Source: Planctomycetota bacterium
GTDB taxonomy: Bacteria; Planctomycetota; J058; JAJDCP01
Length of the DNA stretch: 64,000 nucleotides
Direction of reading: 5' to 3'
Assembly (NCBI GenBank): GCA_029260765.1
Contig: JAJDCP010000069.1
Span: 1 to 64,000, forward strand
The notes beneath the pieces are model-generated. The model was given only the letters and a program-made list of their open reading frames with translations, did no database searches and was not told the origin of the DNA. Positions 40,912 through 49,129 of the stretch are shown piece by piece; within the stretch, counting starts at the first letter, position 1; the number at the start of each line of letters is the position of its first letter. A program made the position numbers and the translations under genes.

Positions 40912-41715
40912 TCACAGTCGGGCTCGTTTGACAATCTTGATGCCGTCGATCTCGGTCAGCGACAGCTCCGCGTCGAGCGCGGTGCAGCCCTGCAGTGCCT
41001 TGTCGAGCAGCGCGCCATCGACACCCGAGCTCGACGCGATCTCGTTGACCCGCAAATGGCCGCCTCTTAGAGACAGCGTCGGGTGCTCGCAGATCATGCG
41101 TCGCACACGCGCGACTTTCTCTTCGTCGCTCTCAGGGTCGAACAGCGGTGCCAGGTCGTTCCAGCGAGGGTCGTTCTGGGGCTTTAGCCTCCAAGCTGTG
41201 GAGTGCGTGCTCTCCAGCAGGCAGACGACCGCGTTGTCCAGCAGGGGTAGACGGTCGAAGGCCGCTTCGTTCCAGCTGGTGGTCGCACAGATCCCCACGT
41301 AGTAGAAGAGCTTGGGGTCTTTGACCAGAGCGCCGACCACCTCGTCGACATCGAGCGGACCCAGAGGCGCTGGTTCGTCGTGGAGCAGAGCTGCCAACGG
41401 GCTGCGCACCGCGCCGATCACCATCACGCGCGGGGAGCGGCGGCCAAAGAAACTGCGCGACGACACCGCACAATGCAGGGCTTCATCGAGAGGGACCGTC
41501 TTGAGCAACTCGCGCTCAAAGCGCTGCGCGCGCTTCAATGTCTCGACCACGTGGGCGTTGCGGTTGCGTCGGAACAGCCGGCGGTTGGCGGAGGTCGCGT
41601 CGTAGCGCTTGCCGTCGAGCGGGTTGAAAACGCTGGCCAGCAGCCCCAACCGGGCCTCAAACCTCTGGATGAACGTCTCTTCGATGGTCTTGGCCTGAGG
41701 AACGATGCGCGTCAT
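40912..41715 (-). CDS. first gene of the Vps4/ESCRT-III-like operon, winged-helix-like C-terminus
   Basis: A 267-residue protein of unknown family. The N-terminal two thirds are mixed alpha/beta (SPRVMVIGAVRSPLAALL, FYYVGICATTSWNEAAFDRL, DNAVVCLLESTHST). The last 75 residues look like a winged helix (VRRMICEHPTLSLRGGHLRV, NEIASSSGVDGALLDKALQG, then a beta hairpin IDGIKIVKRAR). ESCRT-II subunits are built of winged helices, so an adaptor role is possible but only suggested; DNA binding and autoregulation through the inverted repeat at 41768 is equally open. A near-consensus promoter lies 45 bases upstream of its ATG. Confidence 0.65.
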   Translation of the reverse strand: MTRIVPQAKTIEETFIQRFEARLGLLASVFNPLDGKRYDATSANRRLFRRNRNAHVVETLKRAQRFERELLKTVPLDEALHCAVSSRSFFGRRSPRVMVIGAVRSPLAALLHDEPAPLGPLDVDEVVGALVKDPKLFYYVGICATTSWNEAAFDRLPLLDNAVVCLLESTHSTAWRLKPQNDPRWNDLAPLFDPESDEEKVARVRRMICEHPTLSLRGGHLRVNEIASSSGVDGALLDKALQGCTALDAELSLTEIDGIKIVKRARL

Positions 41716-41759
41716 GGGTCGCCTGTTGCAGTCACCGGTTCGGATTGCGCCGCGCGTCC

Positions 41760-41789
41760 ATTATAGCTGCCACGCGGCAAACGTGGCAA
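41760..41789 (-). promoter_or_regulatory. sigma-70-type promoter of the Vps4/ESCRT-III-like operon
   Basis: On the minus strand TTGCCA (41784-41789) and a perfect TATAAT (41760-41765) are 18 bases apart, 45 bases before the first start codon. It is among the best promoters in the window and would drive all twelve genes down to 29854. Confidence 0.8.
41768..41788. promoter_or_regulatory. perfect inverted repeat between the -35 and -10 boxes
   Basis: TGCCACG-CGGCAAA-CGTGGCA has perfect 7-base arms and a 7-base centre. It fills the promoter spacer and overlaps the -35 box, so a dimeric protein bound here would block RNA polymerase. Confidence 0.65.
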
Positions 41790-41970
41790 ACCCGGCTCGG
41801 GCCACCGCAGCCTCGCGGGACCTCCTGCAATTCGTGCGCCGAATCCGCGCGGACCAGTCCTGGGGGAGAGGCCGTGCGTGGAGTTGGTGGGCTTCGCCGC
41901 GGAGCAGGCGCGAGACACCGAGCACTTGGCAGGCGGTAGGCCTGGGCTGCCGGCGAGGGAATGGTGGGCT

Positions 41971-42198
41971 TCAGATCCAGATTTCGCGCCGGATGAAGCG
42001 CTCGAAGTCATACTGACTGTCTGCATCGAGGCCCATGTCCTCTTTGACGCGCCAGATGATCTGCCACTTTTCAGAATTGTTGAGGACCATGTCTTCGGGG
42101 TAGTCGCTCAGAGCGTTGACAGCAGTCTGGTCCCAGTCCTTCTCTTCGATGCGATGCAAGACTGAGCAGATGACGCGCTTCATTTCCCGGGCAATCAT
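41971..42198 (-). CDS. small soluble hypothetical protein
   Basis: A 75-residue protein (MIAREMKRVICSVLHRIEEK, then WDQTAVNALSDYPED) with no recognised motif. GGAGGAAA seven bases before ATG 42198 and a promoter at 42227-42255 support it as a real gene. It is separated from the operon promoter downstream by about 180 bases and is divergent from the SDR gene. Confidence 0.7.
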   Translation of the reverse strand: MIAREMKRVICSVLHRIEEKDWDQTAVNALSDYPEDMVLNNSEKWQIIWRVKEDMGLDADSQYDFERFIRREIWI

Positions 42199-42226
42199 AT
42201 TCTGGTTTCCTCCATGCGAACCCGAC

Positions 42227-42255
42227 ACGGTAGTGGTTGCCCGGGTGTGTGTCAA
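42227..42255 (-). promoter_or_regulatory. promoter of the 75-residue protein gene
   Basis: A perfect TTGACA (minus strand, 42250-42255) with TACCGT (42227-42232) 17 bases further, 29 bases before the ATG. The -10 box is a weak match. Confidence 0.5.
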
Positions 42256-42350
42256 TAGTGACCGTAGATGAGGTTCGGGAGAGAGATCAGGTATGTCCTG
42301 CTTGGCCCGTTGCGGTTACCATTCCGCCACACAATTGGAGGAACCCTGCA

Positions 42351-43184
42351 ATGGCGCAGTTTGATGGCAAGGTCGTCTGGATCACTGGTGGCGGCAGCGG
42401 AATTGGCAAGGCTCTTGCCTTGGAGTTTGCTTCGCGAGGCGCTCGCGTCGCCGTTTCCGGCAGGCGTGCGGCCAAGCTGAAGACTGTCATGGAGCAGATA
42501 GAGGTGTCCGGGGGCAAGGGGTTGGCGCTGGTCTGCGATGTCACCGACGACACGGCAGTGCGCGCCAGCGTGGCGCGCGTGGTCGAGACGTGGGGGCGCC
42601 TCGATGTCGTCGTGGCGAACGCGGGATTTGGTGTCTCAGGGCTGGTCGAGAAGCTGACTGCTGATGATTGGAGACGGCAGATGGAGGTCAATGTGGTCGG
42701 AGCCGCCAGCACCGTCTTCCACAGCCTGCCCGAGCTCCGCAAGACCGGTGGCCGTCTGGCGCTGGTGGCCAGCGTGGCCAGCTTCGCCGCCATGCCGACC
42801 ATGGGGGCCTACGCCGCCTCGAAAGCGGCCGTACGGGTCATGGGGCTGACCCTCTCCCAAGAGCTGTTCGGCAGTGGTGTCAGCTGTACGACGATCCATC
42901 CGGGCTTCGTTGCGAGTGAGATTGCCCAGGTCGACAACCGCGGGCGTCACGACGCTTCGCGCAAGGATCCCCGGCCGGCGAACCTGATGTGGCCTGCCGA
43001 CAAGGCCGCGAGGGTGATGGTGCGGGCGATCCAGCGCCGCAAACGCGAATTCGTCTTCACGGCGCACGGCCGGCTCGGAGCCTTCGTGGGACAACACATG
43101 CCCGGGTTCGTGCATTTTGTGATGACCCGCATGGGCCTGGGCAAGAAGGCTCAGAAATCCGCCAAAAACCCGACGCTGTCCTGA
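42351..43184 (+). CDS. short-chain dehydrogenase/reductase
   Basis: A 277-residue classical SDR oxidoreductase using NAD(P)H. TGGGSGIG is the cofactor loop, VVANAGFG the NAG motif, SVASFAA supplies the catalytic Ser, and YAASKAAV the Tyr-x-x-x-Lys. AVSGRR after beta strand 2 favours NADP. Substrate is unknown. GGAGG eight bases before ATG 42351 fixes the start; the frame continues upstream without support. The C-terminal extension is basic (RMGLGKKAQKSAKNP). Confidence 0.93.
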   Translation: MAQFDGKVVWITGGGSGIGKALALEFASRGARVAVSGRRAAKLKTVMEQIEVSGGKGLALVCDVTDDTAVRASVARVVETWGRLDVVVANAGFGVSGLVEKLTADDWRRQMEVNVVGAASTVFHSLPELRKTGGRLALVASVASFAAMPTMGAYAASKAAVRVMGLTLSQELFGSGVSCTTIHPGFVASEIAQVDNRGRHDASRKDPRPANLMWPADKAARVMVRAIQRRKREFVFTAHGRLGAFVGQHMPGFVHFVMTRMGLGKKAQKSAKNPTLS

Positions 43185-43194
43185 GGTCTCGACA

Positions 43195-44526
43195 TCAGAA
43201 GTCGTCGCATCCACCCCTGAAGCCCAGGTGGGGGCCACGGGACAAGGGGTCGCACCAGTTCCGGAACGCTCCCCGGCAGCTGTCTTCGGGGCTGCTCCAG
43301 CTCCCGCCACGGATCAGCTTGTGCTCACCGGTTTCGGGACCGCGTGGGCATTCCCGGGGCTCTTTGGCTTTGCGGTAGGGACCCATCCAGTCGTAGACCC
43401 ATTCCCAGACATTGCCGGCCATATCCATCGCACCGCAGGCAGCGCTCCCTTTGGGCAGGCTGCCGACGGGGCTTGTGTGGCCCACCTCTCGTGCGTAGTT
43501 CGCGCGCTTGGAGCTGGGGGACGTGTTGCCCCAGGGGAACTGGAAGCGCCGGCGGCCGCGGGCAGCATACTCCCACTCCGCCTCGGTCGGCAGGCGCCTT
43601 CCCACCCACGCCAGATAGGCATAGGCGTCGAACCAGTCTACGAACACGACCGGGCAGTGGGGCTCTGCGCTGACGCGGGTGTACTCGGCGCTGCCCCAGT
43701 GTCCGGGAACGTGGCTCTTGCCCGGTGGCTCGGCGGGATGGCAGAACTCATGACTCTCGGCCACTTTCAAGAAGCGTGCGTAGGCTTCATTGCTGACCGG
43801 GCATTTGTCGAGGAAGTAGGGCCGCAGGTACACCGCGTGCGTCGGTTTTTCCGACTCCATCGCGTGGCTGCTCTCGTCACCCAGCACCGTGGTTCCCCCG
43901 GGAATCCAGATGCAGAGCGCGCGGTCGACTGCCGAGCGGAATTCTTTGAAGCCCTGGCGGTTGATGCGCACCAGCTCGAGCTGACAGCGTTCTTGGGTCG
44001 ACACCTGCAGCGACCACTGGCCATCGGGCTCCAGGTGTGGCTCGACACCGTCGCAACCTGGACCTCTGCCAGAGCTCGAGCTATTGCCTGAGCCCGGCTC
44101 AGGCACCGGCTCGACGCGCTCCATCGTGTTGGGCTCGGCGGGTACGTATGCGGCAGGTATCTCGTTGTTTTCAAGTTGGGCTTTGGAATTCGATGGTTGG
44201 GCGGGCGGCACGGGTCTTGCGCTCGACGGCTGTCTTGGGCTCTGCGGTTGTTTTGCGCTCTGCGGCTGCTCGCGCTTGGGCGCGGCGGGCAGCTCGGGCG
44301 TGGCAGGGGCGCGTCTGCGCTCTTGCGCTGTGCGCAGGCTGGCGATTTCGGCGTCGGACTTGACGAGCCGAATGCGCAACCTCAACACCTCGGCCTCGAG
44401 TTTCTGTGACCGGGCGCGCAGCACATCGAGCTCGTCCCGCTGTGACTCCGAGAGCGTCCATTCCTCCTGCAGCTGCGAAAACAGCAGGCGAAGCAGCTCG
44501 CGGCTACGTCTGGGCTCTGACGACAA
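43195..44526 (-). CDS. coiled-coil protein with formylglycine-generating-enzyme-like (SUMF1) domain
   Basis: A 443-residue protein. A helical, coiled-coil N-terminus (about 1-80) and a Pro/Ser/Gln-rich linker (about 80-170) precede an FGE-sulfatase domain. That domain shows IPGGTTVLGDESSHAMESEK, PVSNEAYARFLKV, PVVFVDWFDAYAYLAW, RRLPTEAEWEYAARG, FPWGN, MDMAGNVWEWVYDW and LIRGGSWSSPEDSCR. Such domains are often not true sulfatase activators in bacteria rich in Ser/Thr kinases, where they occur as ligand- or substrate-binding modules. TTG 44526 was chosen for GGAGGAG five bases upstream. It is divergent from the large pseudokinase gene. Confidence 0.85.
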   Translation of the reverse strand: MSSEPRRSRELLRLLFSQLQEEWTLSESQRDELDVLRARSQKLEAEVLRLRIRLVKSDAEIASLRTAQERRRAPATPELPAAPKREQPQSAKQPQSPRQPSSARPVPPAQPSNSKAQLENNEIPAAYVPAEPNTMERVEPVPEPGSGNSSSSGRGPGCDGVEPHLEPDGQWSLQVSTQERCQLELVRINRQGFKEFRSAVDRALCIWIPGGTTVLGDESSHAMESEKPTHAVYLRPYFLDKCPVSNEAYARFLKVAESHEFCHPAEPPGKSHVPGHWGSAEYTRVSAEPHCPVVFVDWFDAYAYLAWVGRRLPTEAEWEYAARGRRRFQFPWGNTSPSSKRANYAREVGHTSPVGSLPKGSAACGAMDMAGNVWEWVYDWMGPYRKAKEPRECPRGPETGEHKLIRGGSWSSPEDSCRGAFRNWCDPLSRGPHLGFRGGCDDF

Positions 44527-44634
44527 GCCTTCTCCTCCGAACAACGGCGGCCGGTATGCCGTCGCTGCCCCTTAAAGGTTACTCATCCTACCGTGGCCGG
44601 GCAAGCAGGGCTTTTGCCGATGGTTGCCGAGCCA

Positions 44635-44662
44635 TTGCGGTCGGCATGCGAGTGTCTATACT
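44635..44662 (+). promoter_or_regulatory. promoter of the large pseudokinase gene
   Basis: TTGCGG (44635-44640) and TATACT (44657-44662), 16 bases apart. Transcription from here would start near 44669, so the earlier in-frame ATGs at 44556 and 44646 could not be used. This supports the TTG start at 44718. Confidence 0.55.
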
Positions 44663-44717
44663 GGACGATGCACTCCTGCACCACGACCGGTTCTTCCGGG
44701 CTCGGAAAGGTTGGTCC

Positions 44718-47717
44718 TTGGCTGGCGCACCGGCTCCGACATCAGGTCAACAACTCGGCGCCTTTCTGCTTGAGACGCCCGTTGGAAAAGGTCCGCTCGG
44801 TCAGGTGTACCGAGCGCGTCATACAGACAGCGGGCAGCACGTTGCCGTGCGTGTTTTGCGTGAAGATCTCGGCCAGAACCATTTTTTTCTTGAGCAGATC
44901 CACAATCAAGCGGTGCGCGTCCGGGAACTGAATCATCCGCATATCGCCCGCCTGCTCGATGGCGGTTTTCGGGATACCCCCTACCTGGTCTACGAATGGG
45001 TCGAAGGCATGGGGCTCGGTGCGCGCCTGCTCTCAGCCCCCGCGTTGACGCCGGTGCAGGTCGTAGAGATCATCATCATGGCGGCCAAGGGTCTGGCCTA
45101 CGCCCATCGCCGCAAGATCTTCCACAGTCACCTCAAACCGGGCAACATCATGCTGATGCGCTCGGGCATGGCCAAGGTCCTGGATTTCGCCTACCCCTCC
45201 GATCCGCGCGCGATGGTGCTGGTGGGGCCCAGCTCCTATTCGGCTCCCGAGATCGCCGAGGGGCGCAACGATGCCCGCAGCGACATCTACTCGCTCGGGG
45301 TGGTGCTCTATGAGTTGTTGTGCGGTCATGCCCCGTTCGAAGCCGAGACGCCGGCCGAGTTGACGGCGATGCACCGCAGCCAGCCCGTCCCGTCGTTGCC
45401 GGGCTGTGAGCCGAACCTGGCGGCGATCTGCCTCAAGTTGTTGGCCAAAGAGGCCGAGCAGCGTTTCCAGAGCGTCGAGAGTCTCGGCCGGGCACTGGAA
45501 GACTGGCTCAAGAGTTTCGGCAAAACTGCCGCAGCGGCGCAGGCCGTTCCGCGCCGGGCTACCGGACGCACGCCCGTGGCGGGCAACCTTCCGCAGGTTC
45601 CGCGCGCACTGACGGCACGCTCCCCGACCCCGAGTGCCCAGAACCCCAAGGCAACTCCGCGCGCTGTGACGCAACGCCAGCCAGGCGCGGGGCGCGGTCC
45701 TCGTGTGCCCAGCCCCTTCGTCGGGCCGGTCAGCGTCCGGTCGCGCACTCCAAAACCGACTGTTCCCGAAGCGCGGTCCGCCGGAATCCCTGGCAACCTG
45801 CCAGAGCCAGTGCCCGTCCGGGGCCCGATGCCGGAGAGGCTGCCGTCAGGCTATCCGGAGATACCTCCCGAGCCTCCCCCCAGCGGACGTGTGCCGCGCC
45901 CCCCTCGGCCCAAATACGAGCCCGAGCCCGAGCCCGAACCCGAACCCGAACCCCAGGGGTACGGTGGGGCGCGGCGTGTGGTTCCCGAGCCGCAGCCCGT
46001 GCGTGGGCGCCGTCCGGTGACCAGTCCAGAGCTCGAACAAGAGCTCTCCGAGCTCTCGATCTTCAATCTTCAAGCCGACGAGATCGCGCCCGAAGATCAG
46101 GCGCAGCGCAATGAAGAAACCCAGAAAGCCACGCCCGGTACCGACCTGACCCCACTGAGGGCGGCGGGCTCGGGGTCTACCATTGAGACGCGGGCTTCGA
46201 TTGTCGCCTCAGCCAAGTCTACGCATCGGGCGCGAGCGAGAATCTCGCCGTACGTCCTGATCCTGGTGGGAGCGGCTGCCGTGTTTGCGGTGACACTCGT
46301 GATGGCGGTGCTGAAGCGTGGCCCCGGTGACATCGAATTGATTACGCTCAGCTTCACCGGAGTGCAGGCCGGGATGCCCCGCGGCGCAACGGCGACCTTT
46401 GGTCCTCCTGGAGACGCTGAGCCGGTCACATTCTCGCAGAAAGCCTACCCTCCCGGGAGTTATCGGCTGGAGGTGCAACGCCAGGGCTTTGTCCCCATCG
46501 CGCGGCACGTTGAGATCGTGGCTGGAAAGCCGGCACCCTCATTGACTGCGTTGAAGATTCCCAGCGTGCTCTCGCCTCTGCCCGAAGTCCTCGATGTCGA
46601 GGAGCAAGTCCGAGAGATGCTGGCGGCGAGTGATTTCGATGGCTGCCGGCGGATGCTCGAGAAGTTGGAGTTCATTGCGCCAGGCTACGCCGACGAGCAG
46701 GGTTTGCTCTCGCAGTTGGCAACTGAAGAGCGTCATCAATCACGCGAGCTGCAGGAGCAGAAAGACCGCGAGCGCAGGCGGCTGATCAAGACCGCTGAGA
46801 GTCTGTTGTCGCAACGTAACTATCAGGGGGCGCAGGACCTGCTGCGACAGATCGAAGAGGACACGCCTGAGACTCTGCGCATGCGCGAGGAGGTGTCGAC
46901 GGCGTTGCACGAGGCCACCGATTTCGAGCTGCAAGCGGAGGCGGCGCTCGAGAAGGGGGAGCTTCGTGCCGCGCTCGAGGCCCTCCGGCAAGCGCAGCAC
47001 CGGCGTCCGTTTCACGAGTACCTCAACGACCTGGATGTCAAGATCGAGCGAGCGCGCCAGCTCGACAACGATACCCAAAGACAACAGACTCTGGCCCGCA
47101 ACAGCCAGGCGCAGTTGTGGCCGCAGGTACTCGAGCTGCTCGAAGAGCTCGAGCTCAGTTGCCCGCGGATGGACCTCGCCGCGCGCATCGACGAGGCCCG
47201 GGCCGGGCGCGACAACTTCGACAAGTTGGTCGGTGCGTTCGACATCGCCCGTGCGCAGGAGCGCTGGACGGATGCGGCGGCTCTTGCGGACCAGATCCTT
47301 GCCTGCTCTGAGCATCCCGCAGCTCTGCAATACCACGAGGACTACGGGCTGCGCGAGCGTGAAGAGCGTTTCGAAGTGCTCGCATGGATACGTAATCTCT
47401 TGCTCCTGCTACCCTCGCGGCAGGACCAGGAACTACAGGCTTTGCTCGATTCCGAGGCGGATCCTGCTGTGTTCGGCGCATTCATGCAGCAGGTGATGGC
47501 CAAGTATCCTGCGGGGCGGGTGGTGACCGAACGCTTCGAGCAGCCCGAGAGCTTCCAGCCCTCGCTGGTGGCGGACACGCTGGCGTGGACCAGCCGATGG
47601 ACGATCACGGTGACTCTCGATGTGGGCGAGCCGGTCGAGATCGTCGTGCCTGTGCGGATTCAGGTACGTAAGCGAGGAGCGCGTTGGATGCTGCTGGACC
47701 TCGAACTTGAAAACTGA
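44718..47717 (+). CDS. large membrane pseudokinase with PEGA-like domain and helical repeats
   Basis: A 999-residue protein. The kinase fold (about 10-265) is complete in outline but has lost its chemistry: VAVRVL has Arg45 in place of the ATP-binding Lys, HSHLKPGN replaces HRDLKPEN, and DFAYPS replaces DFG. A disordered Pro/Arg-rich stretch (about 270-440) has five Glu-Pro pairs. One membrane segment (about 511-533) follows, then a PEGA-like strand-rich domain (about 540-605; YPPGSYRLEVQRQGFVPIAR) and about 350 residues of helical, TPR-like repeats outside. It is probably a signalling or assembly scaffold rather than a kinase. TTG with GGAAAGG upstream was chosen as start. The next gene is 114 bases downstream. 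Confidence 0.85.
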   Translation: MAGAPAPTSGQQLGAFLLETPVGKGPLGQVYRARHTDSGQHVAVRVLREDLGQNHFFLEQIHNQAVRVRELNHPHIARLLDGGFRDTPYLVYEWVEGMGLGARLLSAPALTPVQVVEIIIMAAKGLAYAHRRKIFHSHLKPGNIMLMRSGMAKVLDFAYPSDPRAMVLVGPSSYSAPEIAEGRNDARSDIYSLGVVLYELLCGHAPFEAETPAELTAMHRSQPVPSLPGCEPNLAAICLKLLAKEAEQRFQSVESLGRALEDWLKSFGKTAAAAQAVPRRATGRTPVAGNLPQVPRALTARSPTPSAQNPKATPRAVTQRQPGAGRGPRVPSPFVGPVSVRSRTPKPTVPEARSAGIPGNLPEPVPVRGPMPERLPSGYPEIPPEPPPSGRVPRPPRPKYEPEPEPEPEPEPQGYGGARRVVPEPQPVRGRRPVTSPELEQELSELSIFNLQADEIAPEDQAQRNEETQKATPGTDLTPLRAAGSGSTIETRASIVASAKSTHRARARISPYVLILVGAAAVFAVTLVMAVLKRGPGDIELITLSFTGVQAGMPRGATATFGPPGDAEPVTFSQKAYPPGSYRLEVQRQGFVPIARHVEIVAGKPAPSLTALKIPSVLSPLPEVLDVEEQVREMLAASDFDGCRRMLEKLEFIAPGYADEQGLLSQLATEERHQSRELQEQKDRERRRLIKTAESLLSQRNYQGAQDLLRQIEEDTPETLRMREEVSTALHEATDFELQAEAALEKGELRAALEALRQAQHRRPFHEYLNDLDVKIERARQLDNDTQRQQTLARNSQAQLWPQVLELLEELELSCPRMDLAARIDEARAGRDNFDKLVGAFDIARAQERWTDAAALADQILACSEHPAALQYHEDYGLREREERFEVLAWIRNLLLLLPSRQDQELQALLDSEADPAVFGAFMQQVMAKYPAGRVVTERFEQPESFQPSLVADTLAWTSRWTITVTLDVGEPVEIVVPVRIQVRKRGARWMLLDLELEN

Positions 47718-47831
47718 GCAGCGTAGCACGCACGGGGGGCGTCCCCTTGCCTGGCTGTCCACAGCGGGCATGCAGGCGGCAGTGGAAAACCCCGCTGCAG
47801 CCAGCACCCACGGGCAACCCTTGGAGGAAAT

Positions 47832-48203
47832 ATGACCGACGAGCGTCCATCGCAGGCCCGCCAGTACGGTGTCTTTGTCATCTTCATGCTGGTGGCGGCG
47901 GGAATCGGATTGCTGGCCTTGTCGCTGCTCAACGAGGTCGGTCGGGGGCGTCCGACCACCTGGCTTGTCGATTATGAGGTCAGGGTGCGCCCGAACCCGA
48001 CCGCAGACCCAACCAACCTCAGCGTGCGGGCGTGGCCGCACGCGACCAAGCGTGGGATGGATCAAAGCGTGCGCACGATTCCCCGTGGCACGGATCTCAC
48101 GGTGCAGCGAGAGGCGCTGGGCCCGGCAGCGGACACTGTGGCGATGGTGGCATACAAAGGCAGCATGCTGTGGTTGCCGAAGAGCGAGCTGTTGCACCGT
48201 TGA
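47832..48203 (+). CDS. small membrane-anchored protein with SH3-like domain
   Basis: A 123-residue protein with a membrane segment (about 12-34) and an exported domain of about 80 residues resembling a bacterial SH3-type repeat (VDYEVRVRPNPTADPTNLSV, RTIPRGTDLTV, MVAYKGSMLWLPKSEL). GGAGGAAAT gives it an excellent ribosome site. It lies downstream of the pseudokinase gene and shares its stop/start (TGATG) with the next gene. Confidence 0.7.
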   Translation: MTDERPSQARQYGVFVIFMLVAAGIGLLALSLLNEVGRGRPTTWLVDYEVRVRPNPTADPTNLSVRAWPHATKRGMDQSVRTIPRGTDLTVQREALGPAADTVAMVAYKGSMLWLPKSELLHR

Positions 48204-49126
48204 TGCCTGCACGGCTGCGGCTCGCCCAGGTGCCCACGCCGGTCGAGCAGGTCGGAGGCGCGCGGCCGTTTTGGGTCAAGCGCGAGGACCGTAGCTCAGC
48301 ACTCTACGGCGGCAACAAGGTCCGCAAGCTCGAGTTCCTGCTGGCAGACGCGCGTCGGCGTCGCCTCCGCACGCTGGTGACCGCGGGTGCCTGGGGTTCC
48401 CATCACGCATTAGCCACCAGCCTGTTCGGGGTCCAGGCAGGGTTTCGGGTGGTTCCCATCCTCGTGCCCCAGCCACCCGATGCCCATGTGCTCGCCAACC
48501 GCCAACGCACCCATGCGGCAGCCAGCGAGATTGTCGATCTGCCGCACGCTGCGCTGCTTCCCTGCGTGCTGCCCTGGGTTTTCGCCCGCGCTCGGAGGTT
48601 TGGAACGGTGGGCTGGATTCCTGTCGGAGGCTCCAGCCCGATCGGGGCACTGGGATACGTCCTGGCGGCCCATGAGCTGCGCGCGCAGGTCGATGCCGGA
48701 CTCTGCCCCCGACCCGCCGCGCTGGTTGTGCCGCTGGGCTCCGGCGGAACCGTGCTCGGGCTCTGGGTTGGGTTGGCGGAGGCCTTTGCGCAGCCCCCTG
48801 CACTCTTCGCCGTACGTGTCGTCGGGCGCCTGCTCGCGACCCGGCCCTTGCTTGCCTGGCGGGCCCGCAAGCTGCGCGCACAGCTCGCACGCTGGCGGGG
48901 AAGGCCGATCCCACGGCTGGGGCCCATGCATGTGGTGCACGATCAGAGCGGCACCGGGTATGGACACCCCACCGAAGCAGCACGCAGGGCGCAGAAGCAG
49001 TACGGATCGCTGGGGCTGGAGCTGACCTACGGCGCCAAGGCGCTGGCCGCTCTGCTCGAATTGGCCGCGGGCCCGTTTCGCGGACGGCCGGTCTTGTTCA
49101 TTCACACCGGGCCCGGCACGGCATGA
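48203..49126 (+). CDS. PLP-dependent enzyme, D-cysteine desulfhydrase/ACC deaminase family
   Basis: A 307-residue fold-type II PLP enzyme. FWVKREDRSS and LYGGNKVRKLEFLL contain the Schiff-base lysine region typical of ACC deaminase and D-cysteine desulfhydrase. TAGAWGSHHALATS is the substrate-carboxylate loop and VVPLGSGGTVLGLW the phosphate-binding glycine loop. The C-terminal DQSGTGYGHPTEAA and LTYGAKALAALLE also fit. D-cysteine or a related amino acid is the likely substrate, but the family is broad. ATG overlaps the previous stop by one base. Confidence 0.85.
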   Translation: MPARLRLAQVPTPVEQVGGARPFWVKREDRSSALYGGNKVRKLEFLLADARRRRLRTLVTAGAWGSHHALATSLFGVQAGFRVVPILVPQPPDAHVLANRQRTHAAASEIVDLPHAALLPCVLPWVFARARRFGTVGWIPVGGSSPIGALGYVLAAHELRAQVDAGLCPRPAALVVPLGSGGTVLGLWVGLAEAFAQPPALFAVRVVGRLLATRPLLAWRARKLRAQLARWRGRPIPRLGPMHVVHDQSGTGYGHPTEAARRAQKQYGSLGLELTYGAKALAALLELAAGPFRGRPVLFIHTGPGTA

Positions 49127-49129
49127 GCG

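Noticed and set aside
44556..44646. earlier ATG starts for the large pseudokinase
   Set aside because: Both lie upstream of or inside the TTGCGG/TATACT promoter and lack ribosome sites; the extra residues have no domain.
45938..45972. Glu-Pro codon repeat as a possible mobile or regulatory repeat
   Set aside because: It is a short low-complexity stretch within a disordered linker of the pseudokinase, with nothing beyond coding sequence.
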